Below, in pieces: positions 47,890-61,100 of a stretch of DNA of 64,000 nt. This stretch comes from Sordaria brevicollis. Taxonomy: Eukaryota > Ascomycota > Sordariomycetes > Sordariales > Sordariaceae. The DNA lies in NCBI GenBank assembly GCA_033439795.1, contig JAUTDP010000017.1, positions 310,001 to 374,000 of the forward strand, read 5' to 3'. Position numbers and translations under genes: made by a program. The first letter of the stretch is position 1. Each line of letters opens with the position of its first letter. The notes beneath the pieces were generated by a model. The model saw only the letters and a program-made list of their open reading frames with translations. It was not told where the DNA came from and did no database searches.

Positions 47890-50110
47890 TCGACCAGAAC
47901 CGTATACGGGTTTTTAAATACACTAAGCAAATTAACGTTAATACTATAATTCAATAATAATACGTCGTATTACAATACTTTTAATAAATTTGGAGTCGCG
48001 TAAGTTAATTCTATTTAATAGTATTACTTTTAAATTTTTAATATTAATAGCGATTTTAAAAACGAAGACCTTAAGGAATTGCGATTATAACTAACGTGTA
48101 AAGCAATACCCTTTGAAGGCGATGGTTATTATAATTAAATAGCCTTTAATAATTTAATACCTTTAAAATTCCTGTAAGATCTCCGCTTACTACCTCCCCT
48201 ACTTTTATTAATATTTTAATTAATCGAATTCGTAAATTTGGTCGAATTTGTAGTAATTTAGTTCGTCGTACTTTTAGCTAATAAGATTTAAACGATTAAC
48301 GCAATATTAATAAAGAAAATAAAAATTACGAAATTATCCGTAAAATTAAGAAGTTTTAAAAACGCTTCCGTTCGAAATATATTAATTATTTTATTGGAGT
48401 ATTAAGGATTGGCGATATTGACTCCTAGTTTATATAATTTAATATAAAGGTTTTTATAGTCGAATAGTTATAAAATTCTTGTAAAGGTATAAATTTCGTT
48501 AACTTTTTCGAAGAAAACGATAAATTTAAAAATATTTTTAATAATTATAATTTTAACGTTTAAATCGATAAACCCGGCCCCAACTTTTATACTTTTATTA
48601 TATATAAAGAAATATTGTTTTTGGTTAACGAGTTTACTTTTAATTAATTCGACGTCGAAAAGATTTATTGGAATTAAAGAAATAGGAAAGTTACTATTTT
48701 TAATTTAAATAATTTATTTTAATTGGAGAATTCCTTTATTAAAATATAGTTTAACTTTAAAAAAATAATTTTTATATTAGTTATTATAATTTTATAATTT
48801 ATAACTAATTAATTTAAATTTATTAACGTCGTAATTAAAGAGAATGTAATTATCGACTAAAATTTTTATAATTATATTATTATTATTATATTTATTTTAA
48901 TATTTAGGTTTTCCGAAGTTAAAAGTAATTTTCTTCGTCGAATTCTTAGCCTTTATATAATATCGATAAAAATATTACGAAGAATAATCCAAACCTTATT
49001 TAATATAAGTATTATTTCGTTATATATAATATTTAATAAACTATTTAATATTATAATAAATTAAGCAAAACGTAACTTTAAACGTACTACTTATAATCCT
49101 AATAATAATATTGTATATAATAATTTCAATTATAAAAATACGGTTCGAAAGCTAATTAGAGGAAAATAAGATTAAATAGTTAATTTAATTATTATTAATT
49201 TTATATAATACTTATTATTTTATAACCCCTTTTAATAATTATTTTTTAACCGTACGAAGAAATCTATTAGTAAAATAATAATAAAATATTTATTATTAAA
49301 GCGTAAAAGTATTAATATTATTTCCCAATAACTTTTAAACTTCATTATTAAATCCTTATTTCTTCGTACAATTAATAATATTATTACCGCTCGATTTATC
49401 GAAAATAATAAATTACCGGCCTTTCCTATTATTAAATAAATTAAATATATAAATTCGCTAAATCTTTAAATTAATACTATCTATAAAAATAAAGGTAAGT
49501 TTAAAGGTATTTATCGGATTTACGAAGAATTCTAGAATAATTGTCTTACTTTCAATAAATCCGAATTAATTTACCGGCTTATTTTAATATATAGTAATTG
49601 AAAAATTATATCGTTTATTAAACGTATTTGATATTACGAAATCGAAATCAATAAATAATAAGAATAGAAGAAATAAATACTTCCTATCCTAACTTTCTTC
49701 TATATCGAAATTAATTTTATTAAAATATTATTTTATTATTTTTGGGATATAGGAAAAGATAGAATGTTTTCGTTAATTATAATTTCTTTTAATGTTTATT
49801 TCTTTTAACGGTTAAAAAATATTAAAAAGGAAAAGATTAAATATTATTAAACTATACCCTTCGTAATATATAATTTTACCGCCAAAATTCTTACTTTTCT
49901 TATTATTAAGCTTATTAAATATAGGAATTTCGAGGATTTAATTATTAATTACATTAAATCTATAATAAAAATCCTATTAAAAGAGGAAAAGGAGGGCGAA
50001 AATAAAAAAAATAGTATAAATAATATATTCGATTATATTTAGGATATAATTTTTTCTATATACGGTTAGACTAGGAAGTATCTTAAAACCTTTATAAACG
50101 TTAATATTAA
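47890..50110. mobile_element. RIP-degraded repeat, type not recognised
   Basis: Uniform RIP-type sequence. Translations in all frames are broken by TAA/TAG every few codons, and no transposase, RT or integrase motif could be made out after allowing for C-to-T and G-to-A changes. RIP on both strands implies it once existed in at least two copies. Confidence 0.5.
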
Positions 50111-50115
50111 TATTG

Positions 50116-50349
50116 TTATGGGGCTGATGCCCGTAGCTGAGTTTGATTGGCACTGCTAGTTGTACCGCTAGTCGTGCCGCCAGATAGGCTGCTAGTCGGG
50201 CCGGTAATCGCGGTCCTTACCGCTACGGCAAGCGGAGTAGCCCGTACCCCAATCCTTAAAAGGATAGCTAGCCAATACTGCCTAGAGGGCGCCTCCCTTC
50301 CTCCTTTTTCTTCTTCGTAAAACCTTATCGATTCGTTAAAACCCAACAT
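50116..50349 (-). other. UnRIPed island spanned by a 77-codon open frame
   Basis: Between about 50,115 and 50,352 the sequence has normal GC content and ordinary CA and TG dinucleotides, whereas both flanks are exhaustively RIP-mutated. The minus strand has ATG at 50349 and a stop at 50116-50118, so one frame covers almost exactly the island: it starts MLGFNESIRFYEEEKGG and has a Ser/Thr/Gly-rich end. Two GCTAGTCGxGCCG copies lie in the middle. No terminal inverted repeat or target duplication was found. It is either a short insertion made after RIP, or too short for RIP to recognise. The frame may be fortuitous; no family recognised. Confidence 0.6.
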
Positions 50350-50599
50350 CTATACTAATTATACTATACCCTTTATATTAAATTCTACTACTTATAAAAA
50401 GCGGATAGTAAATAATAAGTTTAATAAACGGATAATAATATTTATAAGCGGAAGACTAATAATTTTAAGCGCGGTATTACAGCATTTTCGATATTATAGT
50501 CGGATTTAACGATATAAATATCGATAACGAAAAGGAGTTTTACGATTCCTAAAACGGCACGCCGGAAGACAGCGGCGGTAACGAAGGATTAATTAAAAG

Positions 50600-53500
50600 T
50601 TTAATTAAAACCTTTAAAAATAGTACTACCCTTAGGGATTACGTTAAATCCTTCTTATTTAATATTACCCCTATTTTTAATACCCTTATCCCCTATTTAA
50701 ATTTCGGAATAATTAAATATTCTATTTATAAGAAGAAATCCCTTTTTAAAACCCTAATTAATAACAATTCCAATAATAATACGAATTTAATTCCTTATTA
50801 TAAAAAATAGTTAGAACTCTTTAAATAGGACGGCCAATTTTATACCTTTAAATTTTTTTTTAATGAATTCGTTATAATATATAATAGCGATATTAAATAA
50901 AGGCTTCGTAATAACTTGAACGCCGTTTAATATAAAATTATTAATACCCTTCCTATTAAATACGGTTAATATTTAAAGGGATTTTAAACCGTTATTATTA
51001 TACGCAGTAAAGAAGACCTAATCGAATTCTTCGAATAAATTAATATAATTTTCGGTTCCTATTAAAATTAAAAAGCGGCCTTCGATAAATTCGCCCGTAT
51101 ATATTAAAAAGATAGCGAATTATTTACTATTTTTTTAATCAACTTTAATAATAAAATATTTAAAATAAATAATTATTTATAAAAGAGCCCCGCTAAATTA
51201 GGTTATTTCCGTCGAACCTTTAATAAAAAATAATATAATAAAATATTTACAATTATTTTTTCCGACGATTATTACGAATATTTTAAATAATTTTAATACT
51301 ACGTATTTAAATATAAATAAATAATAAAATTTAAAGAAAATTATCGCCGATATTAACGCAATTAAAAAGGGAAAATTAAAAATAATAGCTTTTATATTCC
51401 TAATACTTCCTCTATTAATTATTTTATTATTTTTTATACTTTATAACCTACCCTTCGTTCTACCCTTATAACCTTTATTTAATATTTAATCGACGTTAAC
51501 GGAAATATTATTATAAATATTATTCGTATAACCCGTAATTATAGCGGCCGGGGCCGAAGTGGTTTTAGTATAAATATTTCCGCTTTTATATTTATTAAAT
51601 ACGTTAAATAGGTATTAAATAAAGAGTATTAACGGCGTCGGGATAATAATTTATATATATATTATAACGTTTTTAAATATTATATTTTAATTTATTTATA
51701 CCGGTTAATAATCCCCCCTTCTTTTAACGGAATGCGTATTTAAATTACTATTATTAAGGTCCCTCCGCTTTTAAAAAATAATAATAATAATGAAGCCTAC
51801 GATTTTGCCCCCGAATAATAAGTAAAAGCCTAGTTTTATTATAAAGTCGGGCCCCGGAACCGGAAATAGAAATATTAAGTAAAATAGAAAATTTCAAATC
51901 GGAAATAAAAGTAGAATTTACTTTAATTCTATTTATTATTAATAATTATAATTTATTCTATATCCTCGACGACGAAGGTTACTAATATTATACCGCGATT
52001 AATAAGAAAATTATTAAAGAGTTTTATATTTTAATTATCCCTATTTTACTTTATATTATAAAAAGAATATTTATTATTATAAAAGGAGTTTTTATTTAAA
52101 GTATAGTCCGATTCTTAGCAGAAGTAAATAATTATATCCATTTTATTTACGCTTATATTATCCTATTATTCGAATTCCTTATTATATTAGATAAACTTTA
52201 GTTTAAAATTATACGAATATATTCTATCCCTTATAAGAAGCGTTTATTTATAGGCGTTATTAATTATTAGGTTCTTTATATTAATAGAGAATAGGTATTT
52301 AATATATTATTTATCGCCGATTTAAAATTTATTATATATATTTTAATTACTATTTTCGTAAGTTATATTCGTAAATTAAGAAAGGAATTCGGTAGTCGAA
52401 TAATTAAAAAGGCTATTTTTGTAATTAATTTAAAGGACGTTAAAAAGGCGTTAAAATTAAAGAAGGTATATACCGAAATAGAATTAAAAGCGAAGATCCC
52501 TAAAAAATATTATAATTTAATATTATTTTAAATAAAGGAAAACGCCGATAAATTAAACTCTTATTATTCTAATATAAATTATAAAATCGAAATTAAAAAG
52601 GATAAAAACGGTAAGGAATTCCCTATTTTATTCGGACCGTTTTATAATATAACGAGAGAAGAATTTCTAATTCTTAAAAAGATTTTAAAGGATTTATTAA
52701 ATAAAGGGTTTATTTAAATTAATAGTTTAAAAGTAGGAGCCCTAATTTTATTTATATGCAAACCTAGAGGCGGATTCCGCTTTTATTATAATTATTATAC
52801 GTTTAACGCTTTTTGGAAATAAATTATAATAAATTTATTTTAGGTAGGGTTATTTCCTAAAAGGTAGACGAAAATAATAGAAATATAATTCGTAAAATTA
52901 TAAACTTCTATTCCTGGAAATTTAACCTTACCGAATGGAATTATCCTATTTATAATAAAGAAATATTTATTATTATTAATTATTTAGAATAATAATCGGT
53001 AGAGTTGTAGAGTTATAAATTATTTATTATTTTAACAAATTATTAGAACTTTAAATACTTTATAAAATTAAAGAGATTTTCGGAATAGTAAATACGGTAG
53101 GTAGAATATCTCTCCCGGTTTAATTTCTAAATTGAATATAAGCCTAATAAAAACGGAATAATCTTTAACGTTCTTTTTTAACGAAATTAAAATATATTTA
53201 TAAATTAGGACCGTAAAATATAAAATTTTTAAATAATACCGGATTCCGTTTTTAAAAATTATATTCCGTTCTGTATTTCGGCGGCCCGGGTAGTCTACTT
53301 AAGGAAGGAGGGTATAAACGTATTTAAAAATCCGGATTTATAATAATTTTAATTATAGACGGAATTTTATAATTATTTATATTAGTAAATAAAGGAAGCC
53401 GTCCTTTATAACGACCGCTACTTTAACCCGTCTTTAAAATTCAAAATCCAAATTATAAATTACTCTATTAATTCCTTTAGCCGCCTTCGTTATTAAAATC

Positions 53501-55050
53501 GTCTTTAGGTATTAAGAGCCCCCATATATACCGAATCCGAATCGGTTATACTATTTAATACCGATTAACGCTTTAACGTCCTTCGTACTACGTTAATTTA
53601 AATTATTTACAATTCGTATATATTAGAATATTTTAATAGAGAAGGTATTATTATAATACTCTTTCGGTATTTTTATTAGCCTCTCCTTAATTTTTACGTC
53701 CGGTAATTCCTTTATAATTATTATATTTACGGTTTTACAAAGGTTTAGAAGGAGTAAAAGAAAAGCCTCCTATATTTATTATTAATTTTAAAATAATTTA
53801 ATAAAAATATATAAATAGATTTTATTATTAACCTTCTAAAGTTTAATAATAATATTTATTTTTAGGTTATAAAAGATAAGTTTAATAAAATTATATTCTT
53901 CGAACCTATACCCTCTATAGAAATTAAATTCTACGCCGAGCGTTTTTTTTAGTATTTTATTCGCTACTACGGCTTCCTAAGGTTTATTATTAGCGATCGT
54001 AGTTCTAATTGGATTAACCGCTTTTAAATTAAATTATACGAATACTTAAATATTAAATATTTATTCAATATTATTTATTACCTATAAACCGATAAAGGCC
54101 TAGAATATATAAATTAGGAAGTTTACGCTTATTTATATATAATTATTAATTACGTTTAAAACGATTAGAATAAATAGTACCCTATAGCGTAATTAATTAT
54201 TAATAGCCGGATTAATACTTCAATAAGTATATTTCCGTTTTTTATTATTTATAAATTCGACCCCAAATTCCTAATCTCCGTAATCGAAAATCCCTTTAAT
54301 TATTAACCTTTATCCTTATCTTCTAAAAAGCGGGCTTAGGAATTCGTTAAAAAATTATAGTAAATTATAAATTTATATTAAATTACTATAGCGGCCGTTA
54401 TTTAAGAATAAAAAAGATTCGCTAATTATAATTGATAATTTGTAGAACGTTTAGTAATTAGGGATAAAATTTAATTTAATTTTGAAAATTATATTACCGA
54501 CCGTTTAAAGAAGAAATTTAATTAACTCTACGCGAAATATACCGTTTTAAAAGTATTATCTCCTTATATAATCGAATTATCCGGGCTTCCCCGTACTATT
54601 TATAACGTTTTTTATATCGATTTTTTACGTAGAATTATTAATAACCCTTTTCTTAAATAAAAATTTACCGATAAATAGCCCCCTGTTATTAAAATTAAAG
54701 GAGAATTAAAATATTAAATAAAAAAAGTTTTTTACGCTAATATTATTAAAAGGAGAAGAGGCCTAGTAAAAGAAATTTTAATTAAATAGAAAAAATATTA
54801 TAATTCAATATAAAAATTTTTAAAGAATTTTAAAAATATTATCGCTTTAAACGAATTTAAAGTTTAATATAATTTAATAACGGATAACGACGGCCTAATC
54901 GATTAATATATTAAAAAGTTTTTATAAAAGGCTATAAACGGGGCGAATTATATTATAAGCGGAGTAAAGGATTTTTAAATATAGATTAAAATAAATAATA
55001 AATTAATTAGAGTAAAGCCTTAATAAAATTTATAATTAATTTAATTTAAA
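50600..55050 (+). mobile_element. RIP-degraded Ty3/gypsy retrotransposon
   Basis: After allowing for RIP, plus-strand frames recall gypsy proteins in the normal order. Gag-like: DLIEFFE and DKFARI near 51,010-51,100 and a zinc-knuckle remnant near 51,650. Reverse transcriptase: KPRGGFRF at about 52,760-52,785, with the following DYRxLN now read YNYYTFN. Integrase core: GFLRFIISDRSSNWINRF at about 53,970-54,025, a PQTDGQ-type motif now L*TDKG at about 54,080-54,100, and the DW..W/SPFF region near 54,140-54,260. Dozens of TAA/TAG interrupt every frame. Long terminal repeats were not delimited. The element is dead. Confidence 0.8.
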
Positions 55051-56560
55051 TATTTTTTATTAAATTATTTTTTATTATTTTTAATATAAATTCTTCGATA
55101 ATAATTTCCTCCTCTTCTTTATAATCGAATTTATAAATATTAGTAAAGTCGTAAACGTTTAGGGGTTTATGGGCGTGGCGGTGGAAAATAGGAAGCGTAA
55201 AACGGTAATTCTCCGGGCGCGAAGGCCTAGCGGTAAAAAAAGCAAAAGAGAATAAAGGGTAAATATTATATTCGGAATAGATACCTAAAGGGAAATATTA
55301 TATTTCCTATTATTTAAATCTATTGTATTACTTTTTACTATTTCCTTCGACCTCTTTTCCCTTTCTTCTCTTCTTCGCCGACGGAGGTTAGGTAGTAACG
55401 GCTTTTTTAGCGGCGGTAGTATCGACGGTAGTAGTATCGGCGGCGGCGGCCTCGGCGGCGGCGGTGGCGCGGATATTATAATCCTTAATTAAGCGGTTAA
55501 AGTCCGCGCGTTGGCTATTTACCTATTTTACTTTTTCTATATTAATTATTAAATTAAATAATTATTCCCTAAAATTTTCAAATTTACGGATTCGCTCTTT
55601 AAAAACTTAAATTTCTATAATACTAACCAAACCGTCGGTAATTTTAATAAAAGAAGAAGGCTCTACAAGAGGCGTTTTAATAATAATCCGATTAATAAAA
55701 CTATTAAAGCGTATTAATAATTTAAAAAACTATTAAATAAAAAAAGAAAGGAAATTTATATAAAAATAAAATTTTATTTCTTTAAAATTTAAAATCCCGA
55801 TAAAATTTTAAATATAACGAAATAATCGTTATAGGAGTCTTTAAATATATACCCTTCGGTATATTAAACTTTAAAAGCGGATTAAATTTAAATAAAAACG
55901 GGTTTATAACTTTTACGAACGTACTAATAAAGTAAATACGCGGAAATAAAAAAGTTTTTATTAAGTATAATATAATTATACTTATTAATTAAATAGCTTT
56001 TATATTAAAAATTTTAAAATTCGGCCCCGGATAAAATATATTTACGAATATCGTCGAAAGCGGATTTACCGGCTATACCGGTAATAATAATATTAAACCG
56101 AATTTAATAAGGCTTTAACGGAGTAATAAGTTTAGGGATAGCAATTTTAACAACGCCTTTATTATAACGAAAGGCGGGAATAAGGGTTGGCGGCGGAATA
56201 GGGGAATTAATAGTAATTTCTTATAGAATTAAAAATTTGTAGAAGAATTTAAATTAAATAATAGTAATAAAAATATTTATTTTAACGGCGATTAATTAAC
56301 GGTTAATTAATACGCTTATAAAGGAATTAATAAGGAATAATAATAATAATAATAATAAAAATAATAAAAATATATTTAATACGCGTTAATAAGGGCGCGC
56401 GCTTATATTAATATTTACGGTCTTAATTATTTAATAGGTTAAAGGAAAAAAAAGGAAAAGGAAAGAGAGAAAGAGAGAAGTACGGAATATATATTAAAAG
56501 TACGCGCAGTAATAGCCTATCGTTTAATATTTAGGGTTTACGTAATTATATACCTACTTA
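55051..56560. mobile_element. RIP-degraded repeat with CGG-rich segment, type not recognised
   Basis: Follows the gypsy relic. Around 55,390-55,480 a CGG/GGC-rich segment survives because it has few CpA sites; on the minus strand it codes an Ala-rich run (ATAAAEAAAADTTT), with flanking minus-strand frames that look like a decayed coding region running from about 56,200 to 55,300. This may be a second element in opposite orientation or part of the first. Confidence 0.4.
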
Positions 56561-56569
56561 TATATAGTA

Positions 56570-57000
56570 TTTCTAATTAGGGGAGAAGGGGGGAGGTTAA
56601 TTTGAAGCTTCGCTTTAATATAGTCTAGAGAAAGTAGTATTATAATACGGAGTGAGCAGAGCGTTGAGCGTAGCTTCTTCTATAATGAGACCGAACCCCT
56701 GTTAGATACCCCTATAAGTTTACCCGCAGTTTTACGTATTGGAATTGGTTAGAATCGCGATTCCCCGCATTTTGGGCAATTGGAATTGGTTAGAATATAA
56801 ATTGTAATATGGATATACCTTATCCCAAATTGCGGCCCGTCTTTAGCGTCAACTTTTACTAATAGGTTGATTACCCGCTTATTAGTAATAGGTAGGTACA
56901 TCGCAATTACCTTAGGAATTTAATTGCCGCCTACGTAAATCCGACTTCGACCGTAGTAGGTACGCATTTCTAATTACCGTTTATATAACCTCGACCTCGA
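56570..57000. repeat. Partly RIP-spared segment with short internal repeats
   Basis: CA and TG reappear here (for example GAGTGAGCAGAGCGTTGAGCG at about 56,652). It has a near-perfect inverted pair AAGCTTCGCT/AGCGTAGCTT (about 56,606 and 56,674) and a direct repeat of ATTGGAATTGGTTAGAAT (about 56,738 and 56,780). It could be a terminal region of an element or a later insertion. Confidence 0.5.
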
Positions 57001-57236
57001 TTGTTCGTAAGCGATACCGCCTTTCTATAGACGAATAGTACTTTTTTCAATTCTATTTAGTAATTAAATAATAATCGTAATAATTATTACGAATAGTACT
57101 TTTTTCGTTTCTATTAAATAATTATTATAAATAGTAATTAAATAGTAATTGTAATAATAAATAATAATTTATATTTATCTGTCGTTTCTTTTAATTTTAC
57201 GGATATCGATAACCCGGTATTCGGTCGCATATAATT

Positions 57237-57467
57237 ATATTCGGTTGCGCGCAATCGACCCTACTAAAATTATAATTCTTTTAGTAAATAGGGTATTCCT
57301 AATTTTAAATAGCTCCGTACTATTTTCGTTAATTTAGTATAATAACGTTATTCGTACCGTTATTATTTTCGACCCTTTTTTATTAACCTAGTATTTATTT
57401 TTATGTAACTGTATTCGGTTGTGCGTAATCGACCCTATTAAAATTATAATTCTTTTAGTAAATAGGA
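57237..57467. repeat. Direct repeats within the RIP tract
   Basis: A segment of about 55 bp starting tattcggttg (57237-57295) recurs with few changes at about 57409-57467, spaced about 173 bp; a more diverged third copy starts near 57,546. GAATAGTACTTTTTTC also occurs twice (about 57,024 and 57,091). They lie just before the Helitron coding relic and could be its subterminal region. Confidence 0.6.
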
Positions 57468-58199
57468 TTTTTTTATTGTAATTTTGTATTCGTTTTATTA
57501 ATATAGTGTAATATTAATTTTTTTAATAATTTAGCATTCATTTTTGCGTAACTGTATTCGCTTACGTATAGGCGATTTTATTTAATCCTTAACCCTTTTA
57601 ATAAATATAATACTTTTAATTACTTTATATATTTAATACTTTTAAGTATATTATTTATTTTCTATAATTATCCCCTATATATTTATCCTTTACGTATATA
57701 AATTATATTATTTTAATATAGTATTAACGGTTTTTTATCGTATAAGTAATTATTATCGTTATATTTATCCCCTATTCTAATTAGGTCCTTCTTTTTAGGT
57801 AGCCGCTTCCTTTTAATTAATTCCTTTTTTTTAGCTAATTGTAGCCGCTTTTTAATAATAAGGATAACGAAGATAATAATAACGTCTTTTAATCGTTTAT
57901 ATATCGTTTTTATAAATAGTAATTATTATTATCGGATTTTATAAATAAGAAAAACCCGAATAAATTGGTTTAAAATTATTTCGAATACTGTAATAAGTAA
58001 CGTACTATTCGGTAAAGATTTCTATTAGCCGTAGAGCCCTTTATAGTAATCCCCGATATATTAAATATACCGCCCCTAATTCGGATATATTTAATTCCAT
58101 TTCGAATTCCGGCTCTAGCTCCGGCTCCGATTATATAACCTCTTCCCTTATTACCGGCTATCTATCGTATATAATCTATTACGTATAATATTCCGTTTT

Positions 58200-61100
58200 A
58201 ATAATTAATATAGGGTATTAATATTAACGGTTTAAATATTTTTAATTATTATTATTAGTATTAACCGGATTTAATAGAAATTAAACGGATGCGTAATATT
58301 ATTAATAGAGATTATAAAATTCGGCGTTATTATAAAGAATAAATATCTTTTATACCGTTAATTAATATTATATAGAATTTATATAAATAGGTTTTATCCT
58401 TTAATATATTAGGTTAAAATACTTTAATTCGACCTAATCCGTTTTAATTATAGGTAATTTTATTTAATACCTATATTCCAACGTAATTAAGGGTAACCTC
58501 CCTTAATATACGTACTTCTAACTGTAGCTTATTATATTTTAATTATAACGGTCCGTATAGTATTCGGCGCCCTATTAAAATTTAGGAATTTAATAACTAA
58601 TATTAATAATATATTTATCCGTATATATTATTAGTAAATATTATATAGAATATATAATTTACTTCCTATATTATTTTCCTTTTATAATAGTTAACGTACT
58701 TTTAGGATTTGTATTTTACGGATTGTATTTTTATAATTTATATATACGGTATTACTACGAAATAATGGGTCCTTATAATATTAAAGAGTATTATTAACGG
58801 TATTATATTGCGGACGGTCAATTTATTAGCGGCCCTTATTAGTATTTTAATCGATTATTAACCTTAAGTAGTAATAATATATAATTTTCCAGTTAATACT
58901 ACGGTTCTAGCCAATAGTGTAATTTTAATAAATATAGCGAATATAAATTATTGCTATTATTTCCCGTTAATCGGCTACGAAGATTTTAAATTAGTACGCC
59001 GGCGTTATTAAAGCGACCTAGGGTATAGCCCGCTTGTAAAATACCTCCTAAACCGCCTACTCCCGATTTAAATACTTAGTAAAATTATTTCGAATTTCCT
59101 TAATTAATTCCCGAAGACTTAATTAATTTAAAATATATATTACGGCCCAATTTACTATACCGTTTATAATACCCCCCTTTAATTTTGGATTTAAATTTTA
59201 ATCCCCTCGAGGAGAAGGTTATTACGGACGAGGATGAAGATTTTATTAAGAAATTTAACGATATAATATTTAATATTGAGTATAAGGAGTATATATTATA
59301 TAAAAAGAAATAATTCGACTTTAATTTTAATTATAACGACGAATATAAATATTATATTTATAAGCGTAAGAAGTAATAATTAAGTAATGTACTAGTATTT
59401 TCGGCTTTTAATTATATAAATTTCGGCCCTATCTTTAACGATTTATTTGAATTAAATCCTATTAGGGAAATACTTATTTCTATTATATATATAATTATAT
59501 AAGTATATTAAATTCGCGGTTAGTAATATACGTATACCGGCTATACGGTTTATTTTTTAAAAGATATAGTTAAAATATATAATATATTACCCTTATTATT
59601 AAAAGAGTTAGATATACTTGTATTTAAACCGAATAATACTATTCTTACTAATAGGGAAGCTCCTAAGTACGTTATACGCTAATTTAAGTATACTTTTATA
59701 ATTAATTAACGTTATATTTAATAATAATTTGAATTTTTAATTATATATTATTTTAAATACTATTATATTTATATTAATTATAATTAACTTTTTTAATTTT
59801 TAAATAATAGTAATGTATTTAATCGGGTAAATATTTAAGTCCTCGACGAGTGGATTATTATTAATAAGAATAACCCCTTTAATAACGATAATAATATTTA
59901 CGAAAACGAAATTACTATCCCTAATATCGTTTTAATTTAAATATAATTCGAATAATTTATTAATTAAATAAATATTTAAAATTAATATTAAAGAGAAGTA
60001 ATATATCGAAATTATTAATTTTAATACATTAAATTAGATCCGGTTTATAGTCCTTATCTCCCTTTTAATTATCCTTTTAATCCTCGTACTTTTAATCCCC
60101 GTACCCTTAGCCGGTAAGCCCTTAGTAGCCTAGTAAATTCGCCGAATTATTTATTATTACCCCTTAAAAAAATGCCTTCTATTCCCGAAATCCATATAGA
60201 TTATAATAAATATAATAATATTCGTAGTTATATAAATATATTTAACTTTTTACGTCCTACCCCCCTAAATGAATTTAATAGTTTATACCGCTTATTTTCT
60301 TTAGCCTTCTTAACGTTATACTTATATAGGAGGGCGGATTTTATTAAGTAGCGGATATATAAAGTTATTTATAAGGAATATATCAATTACGTTATAAAAT
60401 AGTATAATGGCCGTTTTATTCGATATCCTCGTTTCTATTTCGTCGTATTTAATACCTTTATACGAAAATAAATCCTTTAAAAGAATCGGTATTACGCTAA
60501 TATTTATAATAGGGAATTTATTACGGAAGATATTAAATAGGTATTTATTAAATATACCGACCGTTTAGAATAGATGTTAAAGTCTATTATAAAGTATATT
60601 AATACTTTATATAATATACAGCCTTATTAGGGAGGGAAGAGGTAAAATTTAGAAGCGTACGTTTATATATTCGGTACGCCGTCCCTTTTCTTAACTTTTA
60701 TACTAGCCGACCTCCGTTAGAAGTCTTTAATTATATTAATATTTAAATATAATATATAATTTAATTCTATAGAATTATAGCGGTAAAAATTAACGGCGGA
60801 TAATTTACGTAATAATTTATTAATTATTATATAGTATTTTTAGAAGAGGTATTAGATTTTTTTTAACGTTTTCTTAAAGCCTAAATTCCGTATCGTCGAT
60901 TATTAGAATAAGTATAAATAGTAGGCCTACGGTAGTTTTTATAATTATAATCTATATTAGTATAAGGGTGTGCTTAAATTAGATTTTATTACTTAGTAGG
61001 GTATAAACGATTTCGCCGAATTTTAGGGTATATATATTATTACCATTAACCCGGAGCCGTATAGACGTGCGGTAAACCTCATTAATAAAGCGGATATTTT

